64,000 nt of DNA from Methanobacteriota archaeon. GTDB lineage: Archaea; Halobacteriota; Methanomicrobia; Methanomicrobiales; Methanoculleaceae. Below, piece by piece: positions 49,436-58,493 of the stretch; positions within the stretch are counted from its first letter, which is position 1; each line of letters opens with the position of its first letter. The translations under genes were made by a program, and so were the position numbers. The stretch covers positions 1 through 64,000 of the forward strand of contig JAEWLJ010000016.1 of NCBI GenBank assembly GCA_023393455.1. The letters run 5' to 3'. The notes below the pieces were generated by a model, which saw nothing but the letters and a program-made list of their open reading frames with translations, made no database searches and had not been told where the DNA came from.

Positions 49436-50028
49436 TCATGGCCGGGGGGCGGGGCACCCGTCTCGGGATGGGCGAGAAACCCCTGGTCACCATCTGCGGG
49501 CGGCCGATGCTCTCCTACGTCATCGACGCCTTCGTGGCTGCGGACCACGAGGTGGTCGTGGTTGCCTCGTACCGGACGCCGTTCACCAAGAACTGGTGCC
49601 GGGCGCAGGGGGTCGCCCTGTACGAAGCGGAGGGGCTCGGCTACATCGAAGACATCAACGCCGCTGCGGCGGACCTGGAGGAAGAAGGAACCCCCTTCTT
49701 CACCTGCGTCTCCGACCTCCCCTGCCTTGCGCCCGATATCGTCATCGCCGTCGAAGGCGCCTGGCGCCAGGCGGGAACGCCGGCATGCTCGACGTGGGTG
49801 CCCCGCGACCTCTGCGAAGAGCGCGGCTGCCGCACCCGGTACACGGAAGCGGTCGACGGTATCCCGGCCTGCCCTGCCGGGATCAACATCCTGACGGCGG
49901 GCGGTTCCGGTGCGGCACAGGACGAGTCGCAACTTCTCCTGCGCGAGAGACGGCTTGCCTTCAACGTCAACACCCGCGAGGAACTGGCGCTGGTGCAGGA
50001 GTATCTCTGCCGGGAGCGGAGCGCGTAG
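49423..50028 (+). CDS. cobY: Adenosylcobinamide-phosphate guanylyltransferase
   Basis: 201 residues. The nucleotidyltransferase motif is MLALIMAGGRGTRLGMGEKP, then VSDLPCLAPDIV (about 103) and PAGINILTAG. CobY replaces CobU in archaea, transferring GMP from GTP to cobinamide phosphate. It is translationally coupled to cobD. Confidence 0.9.
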   Translation: MLALIMAGGRGTRLGMGEKPLVTICGRPMLSYVIDAFVAADHEVVVVASYRTPFTKNWCRAQGVALYEAEGLGYIEDINAAAADLEEEGTPFFTCVSDLPCLAPDIVIAVEGAWRQAGTPACSTWVPRDLCEERGCRTRYTEAVDGIPACPAGINILTAGGSGAAQDESQLLLRERRLAFNVNTREELALVQEYLCRERSA

Positions 50029-50119
50029 GGCTCCCTGTGGACGAAGTGGCACATACGGTTTTGAAGTTCCGCTGTAGCCGGGGAAACTGTATTATCGGAC
50101 TATCACCCACCCTTATAAC

Positions 50120-51349
50120 ATGGAACCCTGCCGGGAAATCGAACTAGAAGGCCATATCATCGATTCGGGCGTCATGACCCTAGTGTTTGACAGGATCATG
50201 GATATGGGGGGAGAATTCGAGATCCTCACGTTCAATGTCGGGAAACAGAAGACGGACACAAGTTACGCACGCCTGCGCGTGACGGCGCCCGAGGATCACC
50301 TGCTCGACGCCATCCTCTCCGAACTGCACCGGCTCGGCGCACGCGCCCCCGAGATCGGCGACGTCACCCTCGTACCGGCAGAGGGCGACCGGATCCTGCC
50401 GAAGGGGTTCTACTCGACGACCAACCACCCGACCTTCATAAAATACCGGGACGAATGGCTGCCCGTCGAGCGCATCGAGATGGACTGCCACATCGTGGTC
50501 GATGAGAAGGAGATGCGGGCGATCTGCACCCCGATAGCGAAGATCAAGGCAGGGGATGCGGTCGTCGTCAGCGAGACCGGGGTTCGCGTGGTCTACCCTG
50601 AGCGGCCGAGGAAGGTCAGCACGTTTGAGTTCATGCACGGAACCGTCTCATCCGAGCGACCGAGCGAGGCGATCATCGCCAAGATCGCCCGCGAGATCCT
50701 GAAGTCAAAGAGGAAAGGCGAGAAGATCGCGCTCGTCGGCGGCCCCGCCATCGTTCATACCGGAGCGGCCGACGCCCTCGCAACGATGATCCGTGAAGGC
50801 TACATCGATGTCCTCTTTGCAGGGAACGCGCTCGCCACTCACGATATCGAGGCCAACCTCTTCGGCACGTCACTCGGGATGAACGTCAAGACCGGCACGC
50901 TCGTCACCGGCGGGCACAAGCACCATATCCGCGCCATCAGCGAGATCATGCGGGCGGGCTCCATCAAGAACGCGGTCGACCAGGGGCTCGTCACCGGCGG
51001 GATCATGTATGAGTGCGTGAAGAAGAGCATCCCGTTCGTGCTCGCCGGCTCCATCCGGGACGACGGGCCGCTCCCCGATACGATCACGGACGTCCTCGAG
51101 GCCCAGGACACCATGCGCCGCCACATCCACGACCTTGGGATGGTGGTGATGGTGGGAACGCTCCTCCACTCGATCGCCGTCGGGAACTGCCTCCCCTCGT
51201 ATGTCAAGACCGTCTGCGTCGACATCAACCCCGCATCGGTGACGAAACTGATGGATAGGGGCACGACGCAGGCGATCGGCGTCGTGAGCGATGCGGGGAC
51301 GTTCCTCCCGCTGCTCTGCGAGCAGCTGGAGAAACAGGAGAAGTGCTAG
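50120..51349 (+). CDS. LOR/SDH-family enzyme (TIGR00300), probable ornithine cyclodeaminase
   Basis: 409 residues. The N-terminal domain (about 1-100) starts REIELEGHIIDSGVMTLVFD. The central and C-terminal Rossmann region has GEKIALVGGPAIVHTGAADA (about 210), LFAGNALATHDIEANLFGTS (about 233) and VTGGHKHHIRAISEIMRAGS. Homologues in methanogens and the C-terminal half of cyanobacterial AgrE act as ornithine cyclodeaminase, making proline. Substrate assignment here is by homology only. The ATG at 50120 follows CCTTATAAC. The stop overlaps the convergent RaSEA gene by 3-4 bases. Confidence 0.85.
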   Translation: MEPCREIELEGHIIDSGVMTLVFDRIMDMGGEFEILTFNVGKQKTDTSYARLRVTAPEDHLLDAILSELHRLGARAPEIGDVTLVPAEGDRILPKGFYSTTNHPTFIKYRDEWLPVERIEMDCHIVVDEKEMRAICTPIAKIKAGDAVVVSETGVRVVYPERPRKVSTFEFMHGTVSSERPSEAIIAKIAREILKSKRKGEKIALVGGPAIVHTGAADALATMIREGYIDVLFAGNALATHDIEANLFGTSLGMNVKTGTLVTGGHKHHIRAISEIMRAGSIKNAVDQGLVTGGIMYECVKKSIPFVLAGSIRDDGPLPDTITDVLEAQDTMRRHIHDLGMVVMVGTLLHSIAVGNCLPSYVKTVCVDINPASVTKLMDRGTTQAIGVVSDAGTFLPLLCEQLEKQEKC

Positions 51350-52332
51350 CGGGTGAGCGGCATACAGTACGGCTCTTCCTGGTTCAGCACGAACTCCCAC
51401 TCTTCTTTGCACCCGCACTCCGTCTCGGCGAGGGCACGCAGGAGTTCGACGTCGCCGGAGAGCGAGTAGTCGGCGATCCCCTTCACGATCGGGCTGTCGC
51501 AGTTGCCGCAGTTGTGCGGCCCCCGCATCTGCCCGCCGCCTATGGGGTCGCAGAGGATATGCACCGGGGAGGCGATCAGCACATCGAGGACGCTCCAGAG
51601 ATACGGCGGCCGGTATGCGTGCTGCTTCCAGAGATGTTCGACCTCGGTCCGGCTCTGGATGGTGCAGAGGTTCATGGAGATGCTGTCCGCAACGGGAGCG
51701 ACGTCCCTGATCGAGGATATCATGTCGTCGCGTGCCTCACGTTCGGTCAGGAAAGGCGGTTTCATCATCAGGTAGGCCTTCATGCCCGCACCGGCGGCGT
51801 GGGCGACCTCTGCGGCGCGGAGGAAGTCGGCGTACGAGAACCCCTTGTCGATGCTCCTCTCCCTGATGAGATCGTTCGTGGTCTCGAGGCCCACGGCGAC
51901 ATGGAGCGGTTTGTCCCAGTCGCCGGTATCGATCCCGTCCCGGAACTCGCGGACTGCGTCGGCCTTGACGTACTCGGGGCGTGTCTCGGCGATCACAACC
52001 TTGCCACGGAACGCCTCGGCGACTGCGCGCCGGACGGCGGGGGGAACCTCGCCGGGGTCAAAGAAACTCCCTGACGTGAAGATCTTGAGCACCTGGTAGT
52101 CCTCGTCGCTGAAGTTCTCTTTCACCCAGCGGACCTGGCGGATCATCCGTTCGGCGAGTTCGTCCCCGGAGAGGTCGGGATAGCGCTCGTGCCGGTAGCC
52201 GCACATCCGGCACCGGTTCCAGGAGCACCCGCCGCTTCGAAAGATAACCGTCAGCGTATCGAGGACCCGCCCGTCAAAGCGGTCTTTCCCCCTCCAGGAC
52301 GCCAGCGGTTTCTCGGTTAATTTGGATACCAT
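51346..52332 (-). CDS. raSEA: Archaeosine biosynthesis radical SAM protein RaSEA
   Basis: 328 residues. The cluster motif CSWNRCRMCGY (about 36, C-x4-C-x2-C) is followed by KIFTSGSFFDPGEVP and VAVGLETTNDLIRERSIDKG. The C terminus has HNCGNC and ETECGC pairs. It turns the lysine adduct on preQ0 at tRNA position 15 into archaeosine, after ArcS; ArcS is not in the window. GAGGT lies just before the ATG. Only 28 bases separate its start from the divergent gene. Confidence 0.93.
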   Translation of the reverse strand: MVSKLTEKPLASWRGKDRFDGRVLDTLTVIFRSGGCSWNRCRMCGYRHERYPDLSGDELAERMIRQVRWVKENFSDEDYQVLKIFTSGSFFDPGEVPPAVRRAVAEAFRGKVVIAETRPEYVKADAVREFRDGIDTGDWDKPLHVAVGLETTNDLIRERSIDKGFSYADFLRAAEVAHAAGAGMKAYLMMKPPFLTEREARDDMISSIRDVAPVADSISMNLCTIQSRTEVEHLWKQHAYRPPYLWSVLDVLIASPVHILCDPIGGGQMRGPHNCGNCDSPIVKGIADYSLSGDVELLRALAETECGCKEEWEFVLNQEEPYCMPLTR

Positions 52333-52360
52333 TATACCTCATATTCGAGGATGTAATGAT

Positions 52361-53446
52361 ATGAAAAGGATCGCATGGCTGACGATCATCGCCGCGATGA
52401 TGCTCGTCGGTACGGCATCGGCCGCATATATCTCATTCAGTGCCCCGCAGACGGTGAATGTCGGCGATACACTCGAGATCACCGGCACCACGATCGTGGA
52501 GGGACTTCCCAAGCCGACGATCAATCCCGGGGTCAGCATGGAGATTATACTGTATCGCGCCCAGTACATGAAGCACGAGATTGCCCGCGAGACGATCGTC
52601 GTCCAGAATGACGGGTCGTTCTCCACGTCGTTCGAGACGGACGGCCTCGAACCGGGGCAGTACTCGATCGAGATCGTCGATCCCACGCTCTCCACCTTCG
52701 GGAGCAGTTCGAAGAAACAGCAGATCGTCAACCTGGTCGACCGGTCAGGGACGCTCAAGATCGACTCTCCAAGCAACCAGGACTTCGACGGCACGCTCGA
52801 CCTCCGGGGTTCGATCGCGGATCTCGGTGACGCAGGAGTACAGGTCCGGGTCGAACGAGTCGGCTTTACCGTCTACGGGCCGAAGTTTGTCGCGACCGAC
52901 AAGAACGGAGCATTCTCCGTTGAGGTGCCCGTCTCCGAAGGAGGTTCGTACGAGGTCACTTTCTCCGATACCAAAGGCTACATCGGCGACGCCGTATTCG
53001 TCGTAGCCGGGACACCCGGGCCGATGCCGACTGAGGCGATGATATCCGCGAGTTCCCCCGCTACCCAGGCCGCCCCGGCCTACTTCGAGGTCGACACCAG
53101 AAGCGGCACCGTGAAGATCGTGACCTCGGCCGGTATCAACTGGGTGATCGAGTACATCGATGAGGACAATAATCTCCATAAAGTGGACGAGACGGGCATG
53201 CTCGATCCCGAATCCGTGGAGGTAGCCGCACGGGGTGGCCCGGTCTACGTCAAGGTCTACCCTAAGAGTTACACCGACAGCGGCACGGTGCAGGTCTCGG
53301 CCTCGAACGCCGACTCGGTCAGGGTGAGCCAGACCGCGCCCGGTCTCTTCGGGGACGCGACCCCCACCCCTGCACAGGCCGCGCCGCTCCCTGCTGTTCT
53401 TGCACTCCTCGCGCTTCTTGCCGTTGTCTTCGCGCGCAGGGGATGA
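52361..53446 (+). CDS. Exported beta-rich surface protein with C-terminal anchor
   Basis: 361 residues. A signal peptide (1-21, WLTIIAAMMLVGTASAAY) is followed by immunoglobulin-like or carboxypeptidase-regulatory-like beta modules (TVNVGDTLEITGTTIVEGLP; NGAFSVEVPVSEGGSYEVTF). The C terminus is Pro/Ala-rich, with a hydrophobic PAVLALLALLAVVF and RRG tail. This tail resembles that of the PEGA protein at 7-8.5 kb. The role is unknown, possibly cell envelope. The TATA box (ATTATACC) overlaps the divergent RaSEA start codon. Confidence 0.75.
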   Translation: MKRIAWLTIIAAMMLVGTASAAYISFSAPQTVNVGDTLEITGTTIVEGLPKPTINPGVSMEIILYRAQYMKHEIARETIVVQNDGSFSTSFETDGLEPGQYSIEIVDPTLSTFGSSSKKQQIVNLVDRSGTLKIDSPSNQDFDGTLDLRGSIADLGDAGVQVRVERVGFTVYGPKFVATDKNGAFSVEVPVSEGGSYEVTFSDTKGYIGDAVFVVAGTPGPMPTEAMISASSPATQAAPAYFEVDTRSGTVKIVTSAGINWVIEYIDEDNNLHKVDETGMLDPESVEVAARGGPVYVKVYPKSYTDSGTVQVSASNADSVRVSQTAPGLFGDATPTPAQAAPLPAVLALLALLAVVFARRG

Positions 53447-53485
53447 ACAACCTTTTTTTGTCTGTCGACCAATAGGTTAAGGCGA

Positions 53486-53570
53486 GCCGGGATAGTCTAG
53501 TCCGGGAAGGCGGTGGCCTTGAAAGCCACTGGTGCCTGGCACCTCGGGAGTTCAAATCTCCCTCCCGGCG
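53486..53570 (+). tRNA. tRNA-Ser (UGA anticodon)
   Basis: 85-base type II tRNA. Acceptor GCCGGGA pairs with TCCCGGC and the discriminator is G. The anticodon stem GTGGC/GCCAC carries loop CTTGAAA, so the anticodon is TGA. There is a long variable arm (TGGTGCCTGGCACC). The T arm has GGGAG-TTCAAAT-CTCCC. CCA is not encoded. A T6 tract at 53592-53597 may terminate it. Confidence 0.93.
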
Positions 53571-53622
53571 TCCTCAGTTGAAGAACAGATTGCTTTTTTA
53601 TGGCGAAGTCTCGCCGTTCGGT

Positions 53623-54297
53623 TCATTCCCTCTCGATCCAGCCCTCGCGCACCCACCGCTCGTACCCGTCCGTCCGCCAGTCCCGGTTCGCCCGCACCAT
53701 CTTGGCGAAGTACCCCCGGTTCTCTGCCATCCGAGCCTCCTGATCGGGATAGCGCGGCCGGTCCCTGACGGCGAGGGCGAGACACTTCCCGAGATCGTGC
53801 GCCGCCGCCTCAGCCCGGTCGAGCGCCTCCGGATCATCGTCAAGCGCAACGCTCACCTCTCCGACCGTCGTCACCCCGAGGTAGTTGAGCACGTGATTCA
53901 GGTAGCCCGTGACCGCATCGCCTCCCGAGACCTCGGTGGTCGCGACGCTGCAGCCGTACTTCCCGGCGAGGTTCTGGTAGTGCATGGCGTCTGCCAGCCG
54001 GTCGATGAAGACCTTCATCTGCCCGCTGACGTTGTCGGCGTAGACCGGCGAGGCGAAGACCAGCCCGTCGGCGTCCTGCATCCGGTCGTACGCGGCGGAG
54101 AAGTCATCGGCAAAGACGCACGTCCCATCCAGGCTGCAGCTCTCGCAGGCGGTGCAGGGGATGACCTCCATGTCGGCGAGTTCTATGAGGTCGATGTCGG
54201 CACCGGCCTCTTCTGCCCCGGCAAGCACGAAGTTCACTAGTTTTCTTGTCCTGCTCCGCATCCCCCGCGGGCTTCCCACAACTGCGGTTATCTTCAC
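53623..54297 (-). CDS. Iron-sulfur flavoprotein (Isf family)
   Basis: 224 residues. The flavodoxin-like start is KITAVVGSPRG. The compact Isf cluster motif is CTACESCSLDGTC (C-x2-C-x2-C-x4-C, about 48-60), then FASPVYADNVSGQMKVFIDR. Isf proteins bind FMN and one [4Fe-4S] cluster and reduce oxygen or peroxide with electrons from ferredoxin in methanogens. GTG 54297 is the start. Confidence 0.92.
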   Translation of the reverse strand: MKITAVVGSPRGMRSRTRKLVNFVLAGAEEAGADIDLIELADMEVIPCTACESCSLDGTCVFADDFSAAYDRMQDADGLVFASPVYADNVSGQMKVFIDRLADAMHYQNLAGKYGCSVATTEVSGGDAVTGYLNHVLNYLGVTTVGEVSVALDDDPEALDRAEAAAHDLGKCLALAVRDRPRYPDQEARMAENRGYFAKMVRANRDWRTDGYERWVREGWIERE

Positions 54298-54727
54298 TCT
54301 TATGTCACTTCCAGGAGGAAGCGTTGGCGGCGGTGCGGAAAAAATGTGCGGAATGGAGGGGCGGCCCGCTGTGGGGCGGTGCGCGAACGTATGGGAGACG
54401 GTTGGTGATTAGCATATCCATACACGGATTTCCGTTGGCTATCGCCACTGGGGAGGGGCTGACGGGGAGGGGGATGCTCCCCCCTCCCCTGTCTCTACTC
54501 CTAAGCTGATGTCTACAACCCCCACCCCACCCGGCCTTCGGCCTCCTCCCCCGCCCCAGGGGCGGGGGCAGTGCATGGCGATATCCCCACGGTCCACTGT
54601 ACGGGACTTTTCACGAACCCGAACGGTTCTGTCGATCGCCTACATAGGTGCTACCTGCGGCACAAGAGAACCTGGGAGAAGGCCGTGGATATTGCCCATG
54701 GCAGATTCCGGCAGGATTCCAAAAAAG
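54298..54727. other. Intergenic region holding a dispersed repeat
   Basis: 430 bases without a credible gene. The centre (54450-54582) is the repeat listed separately. The right flank 54583-54727 has no recognised feature. Confidence 0.5.
54450..54582 (-). repeat. Dispersed multi-hairpin intergenic repeat, inverted copy
   Basis: Read on the minus strand it matches 14690-14805: GCACTGCCC, a CCGCCCC-TG-GGGCGGGG hairpin, GGCCGAAGGCC, GGGTGG then GGGGGTT, GAGACAGGGGAG and a GGGGGAGCATCCCCC hairpin. It lacks the GGTAACAGCGTTTTGGGA end present at 1-49 and 14811-14829. Compensating changes in the GGCC and GCGC hairpins (GGCCGAAGGCC versus GCGCGAAGCGC) suggest that the fold is kept. Confidence 0.65.
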
Positions 54728-55132
54728 TTAGAGAATCTTCTCCCCGGCCTTCGGTCCGGGAGTGCACTCGTAGACCTCCCGGATCTTCACGATGAGGAGG
54801 TTCTTTGCCGGCGCCTGCGCCATCTTCGCGTGGACGGTAAACTGCATCTTCTCAAACTCCGGACCGCTTGACCGGATCTCGACGTCGCCCTTGACCTGGA
54901 AGCAGCCCTTCGTCTCAGGTCCCCATACGTAGATGGAGACCTTCGGGTTCTCCCGGATGTTTGCGAGCGTCTTCTTCATGAAGTTGTCCGCGATCCAGAT
55001 CGTCTCGTCGTCGACGATCTCGACGAACCCGATCGGCACCACGTTCGGCCAGCCTTCCTTCGAGGCCGTGGCGACCGGGAAGGCCTTCATCGTGCGGAAT
55101 GCCGTCTTCATCTCTTCAGTAAGTGCAACCAT
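54728..55132 (-). CDS. Pyridoxamine 5'-phosphate oxidase-like flavin protein
   Basis: 134 residues, split-barrel FMN-binding fold. FPVATASKEGWPNVVPIGFV (about 18), IADNFMKKTLANIRENPKV (about 47) and a late VKIREVYECTPGPKAGEKIL tail match small PNPOx-like proteins of anaerobes. A role in redox or cofactor binding is likely; true PNP oxidase activity is not. A TATA-like TTTTTAAACC is near 55168-55178. Confidence 0.88.
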   Translation of the reverse strand: MVALTEEMKTAFRTMKAFPVATASKEGWPNVVPIGFVEIVDDETIWIADNFMKKTLANIRENPKVSIYVWGPETKGCFQVKGDVEIRSSGPEFEKMQFTVHAKMAQAPAKNLLIVKIREVYECTPGPKAGEKIL

Positions 55133-55294
55133 CGTTCTTCACCGGTATAATCTCTCGACTGCAGGTTTAAAAAGCTCCTGTAGAAAAACAACGGTTGCGA
55201 ATGATGCGCTCGGGGTTTGCACCACAGTGGGGTGCCGGTCTACCCGGCAGCGTGCTCCCCGGGCAGGGATCGTGCCGTGAGCGGTGCGGCCGGA

Positions 55295-56263
55295 TCACGG
55301 CTCGAAGTCCATCACGACGGCGGAGTGGTCGCTCAACCCCTGCCCCCGCAGGTCGTGGAGGTACCAGCACGCCGTCGGGTTGAGGCGCGCGGATGCGAAG
55401 ATGTGGTCGTAGCGTTTGCACTTCGGGACGTCCTCCGGTCCGCGGTCGGGGCACCAGCTGTACTCCCTCGCCTGGTAGCCGTGGAGCCTCCGGAAGACGT
55501 CGGGGAGGTCATACTCCGCGAGACCGGGGAGGACGTTCATCTCGGCGTTATACCACCACCTCCTCGGGCGGCCGAGGTACTCGTCGCTCTCGGAGATCGT
55601 GGTGCCATAGGTTTTTTCCGGGATGATGTCGTGGTAAAAAGGAACGATCGTCCCGTCGGGGAGCTCCGCCTCCGGGATATGGAGGTCGCCGCAGAGGACC
55701 CGCGGCCGTGCCGAATGAACGGCGAGGTGCCGGTAGATCCCGACCAGCGTCTCGGCTTTGACGATCTCATTCCTCCGGGTGCCGATCGCCGTCGGCACAT
55801 GGGCGTTGTGGACCTCGAACTCGCCTGCCGGTGCGCTGACGACGGCAGAGACCACCCGCTGTCTCCAGGGGATATCGAAGTCGAGCGGGTTGAGCGGCGA
55901 GAGAGGATACCTGCTCGCGATCAGGCACCCGACATCCTTTGCTTCACCGGGAGGCGAGTATTGCTCGGAGAGCCGGGAGACGCTGTACGCGAATTGAAAC
56001 GGATCGTTTGTGCCCCGTGCGCGAAGATCGTTCAGCCGCTCGGCCATGTACGCAACCCGCGCGATCTCCACCAGCGCAAGGCTGTCCACGGAGTGGAACA
56101 GCCCGAACTTCTCCAGTTCTTCCCGGAAGAGCGGGAGGGTCCGGTCAGTCACCTCCTGGAAAGCGACGATGTCAGGCGAGTGCTGGCAGACCGCTTCGAC
56201 TTTCTTCTCTACGCTCTTAAGACCGGAGCGGAAGAGATCCACGTTCCATGAAATGAGCCGCAT
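55295..56263 (-). CDS. Endonuclease/exonuclease/phosphatase (EEP) family protein
   Basis: 322 residues. Motifs are LISWNVDLF (Asn, about 7), IVAFQEVTDR (Glu, about 37), VHNAHVPTA (about 155), RVLCGDLHIPEAE (about 190), RYDHIFAS (about 285) and LSDHSAVVMD (Asp/His, about 305). The usual GDxN is GDLH here. Family members cleave DNA or phosphoesters. ATG 56263 is chosen because a TATA-like GCTAATATGC lies about 25 bases upstream. Confidence 0.85.
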   Translation of the reverse strand: MRLISWNVDLFRSGLKSVEKKVEAVCQHSPDIVAFQEVTDRTLPLFREELEKFGLFHSVDSLALVEIARVAYMAERLNDLRARGTNDPFQFAYSVSRLSEQYSPPGEAKDVGCLIASRYPLSPLNPLDFDIPWRQRVVSAVVSAPAGEFEVHNAHVPTAIGTRRNEIVKAETLVGIYRHLAVHSARPRVLCGDLHIPEAELPDGTIVPFYHDIIPEKTYGTTISESDEYLGRPRRWWYNAEMNVLPGLAEYDLPDVFRRLHGYQAREYSWCPDRGPEDVPKCKRYDHIFASARLNPTACWYLHDLRGQGLSDHSAVVMDFEP

Positions 56264-56349
56264 ATGCCCTGTACATGGCATATTAGCACTCCTTGTTCAT
56301 TAATACATCGAGCTCTGGATAGTTTTACGGTGTTTACGCAGGACGGGGC

Positions 56350-58164
56350 TCATCCGCTCCGCCGCTCCGGCCCAATACCGCGTTCTGCGCAGTACTTATC
56401 GATGGCGTCGAGGAACCTCCTCCCGTAACGCTTCAGTTTCGCCTCGCTGACGCCGTAGACCGCGAGGAGGGCTACGCCGGTTTCCGGGTAGAGCATTGCC
56501 ATCTCCTTGAGGGTTCTATCGTGGAAGACGACGAACGGCGGCACGCGATCAAGGTCGGCAACGACTTTCCGGAGCTGCCGGAGCCGGAGGAAGAGGGCTT
56601 CGTCATAGTCGTTCTCGACCCGTGCCGCGACGACACCATCAGGACGCGGCTCTGCGAGCGGCACCGGGATCTCCCCCGCGAGCACCGCCCGGCTCCGGTC
56701 GTTTTGGACGAGGACCGGGTATCGGCCGCCGGTCGACGTGATGAACCCCTTCCCGACCATCTCCTGGATGAAGAGCAGCCACTGATCGCGGGTGTACCCC
56801 CTGCCGGAACCGTAGGGAGCAATCCGGTCGTGCCCGTTCTCGCGGATCCTGGTGCTCTTCGAGCCGGTGAGCACGTCAGCGATGTAGGATGCGCCGAACT
56901 GTTCCCGGGTCTCGCGGATGCAGGCGATGACCGTTGACGCGGCCTCCGTCCCGTCGAATACCTTCACCGGCGTCTCGCAGCGGTCGCACCCGCCGCACCG
57001 CTCCTCCGGGTAGGACTCGCCGAAGTAGGCGAGCAGGAACTTCCTCCGGCATCCGGTGGTCTCGCAGTAGTCGAGCATCGCCCCGGCTTTCCGGTAGGCA
57101 ACGTCTTTCTGCGTCGCATCAGTGCATTCCCTCTCGATGATGTATCTGATCGTGCCGTAGTCGCCGCGGGAATAGAAGAGGATACAGTCGCCTGGCTCCC
57201 CATCTCTCCCTGCTCTGCCGGTCTCCTGGTAGTAGGACTCGATGTCCTTCGGGAGATCGGTGTGGATGACGAACCGCACGTCCGGTTTGTCGATGCCCAT
57301 GCCGAAGGCGACGGTGGCGCAGATGATCGCGACGTCGCCGCGGGAGAAGGCCTCCTGGTGCTCCGCGCGGACGTTGTCGGGTAGGCCGGCGTGGTAGGGC
57401 AGCGCCGAGAACCCCTTATCCTGCAGTTTCTTCGCGAGTTCCTCCGTCGCCTTCTGGGAGAAGCAGTAGATGATCCCGGAGTCGTCGGGGTGGTCGGTGA
57501 GATACGCGACCAGTCTCGGGAAGTAGCGGGCCTTCGGCACCACCCGGTAGGTGAGGTTTTTGCGGTTGAAACTCCCGACGAACCTGACCGGGTTCGAGAG
57601 AGCAAGTTGCACCGTGATGTCGTTCTGGACGGCGGGGATGGCGGTCGCGGTCAGGGCGATGACGGGGACCGCGGGGAACCGCTCTTTGAGCGCCCGGAGC
57701 CGACGGTATTCGGGGCGGAAGTTGTGCCCCCACATGGAGATGCAGTGTGCCTCGTCGATGGCGATGAGCCGGACGTCCGCTTTTGCTATGAGCGAGAGGA
57801 AGAAAGGCTGCACCGCCCGCTCCGGAGAGACGTAGAGGATCCGGATGCGGCCTTCGAGGATCACCCGCTCGACGATCTTCTGCTCCCCGTACCCGAGCGA
57901 ACTGTTGATCGTCGCGGCTGGAATGCCGTTTGCCCGGAGGCTGTCGACCTGGTCTTTCATCAGGGCGATGAGCGGCGAGACGACGACCGTAAGTCCGCCG
58001 AAGACGAGGGCGGGGAGCTGGTAGCAGAGGGATTTGCCGCCCCCGGTCGCCATGACCGCGAGGACGTCGCGGCCGCTGAGGACGGCGTCGACGATCTCTT
58101 CCTGGTGGGGGAGGAACGAGGTATAGCCGAAATATTTCTCTAGAACACTGTATTTTGCATTCAT
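56350..58164 (-). CDS. recQ: ATP-dependent DNA helicase RecQ
   Basis: 604 residues. Motifs are MATGGGKSLCYQLPAL (Walker A, about 38), VVSPLIALMKDQV (Ia), AIDEAHCISMWGHNFRPEY (II and RecQ loop, about 128), LTATA (III) and QETGRAGRDGEPG (VI, about 312). The RQC zinc residues are in CRRKFLLAYFGE and CGGCDRC. A C-terminal HRDC domain (about 510-590, LRLRQLRKVVADLDRVPPFV) ends the protein. It unwinds recombination and fork intermediates. RecQ is patchy in archaea, so ancient gain from bacteria is likely. Confidence 0.95.
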   Translation of the reverse strand: MNAKYSVLEKYFGYTSFLPHQEEIVDAVLSGRDVLAVMATGGGKSLCYQLPALVFGGLTVVVSPLIALMKDQVDSLRANGIPAATINSSLGYGEQKIVERVILEGRIRILYVSPERAVQPFFLSLIAKADVRLIAIDEAHCISMWGHNFRPEYRRLRALKERFPAVPVIALTATAIPAVQNDITVQLALSNPVRFVGSFNRKNLTYRVVPKARYFPRLVAYLTDHPDDSGIIYCFSQKATEELAKKLQDKGFSALPYHAGLPDNVRAEHQEAFSRGDVAIICATVAFGMGIDKPDVRFVIHTDLPKDIESYYQETGRAGRDGEPGDCILFYSRGDYGTIRYIIERECTDATQKDVAYRKAGAMLDYCETTGCRRKFLLAYFGESYPEERCGGCDRCETPVKVFDGTEAASTVIACIRETREQFGASYIADVLTGSKSTRIRENGHDRIAPYGSGRGYTRDQWLLFIQEMVGKGFITSTGGRYPVLVQNDRSRAVLAGEIPVPLAEPRPDGVVAARVENDYDEALFLRLRQLRKVVADLDRVPPFVVFHDRTLKEMAMLYPETGVALLAVYGVSEAKLKRYGRRFLDAIDKYCAERGIGPERRSG

Positions 58165-58302
58165 TGCTTCACTGGAATCGGTGTGCTGGTACGGTTGGGC
58201 GGGAGCCGGGATAGGGTTTGTTGTCCCGGACGGCGGCAGAGAGATCTCCCGCGCCTCCCCCCGTGTCGAAGCGCATATCCGTGGGGGACGTGAGTACTGG
58301 AG

Positions 58303-58485
58303 ATGATGAAAAACGTCGATATGGTGGTCGAGAAGAACATTCTTACCATACGGGTGGATCTCGGAAAGGAGTTCGGGGCATCCAAGAGCGGGAAGTCGAT
58401 CACGATCGCCTCCACCGAGGGGAACGTCCCGGTGCCGGGGCACGAAGAGATCAAGATCGGGCTGAACATCTACCGGGCGAAGTGA
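58303..58485 (+). CDS. Small conserved hypothetical protein
   Basis: 60 residues: VVEKNILTIRVDLGKEFGAS, SGKSITIASTEGNVPVPGHE and EEIKIGLNIYRAK. The sequence is beta-rich with no charged runs, and I recall very similar small proteins across methanogens. TATA-like GCATATCCG about 25-30 bases before ATG 58303 suggests a leaderless gene. It lies between the divergent recQ and the converging glycosylase. The function is unknown. Confidence 0.75.
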   Translation: MMKNVDMVVEKNILTIRVDLGKEFGASKSGKSITIASTEGNVPVPGHEEIKIGLNIYRAK

Positions 58486-58493
58486 GCGGGCGG

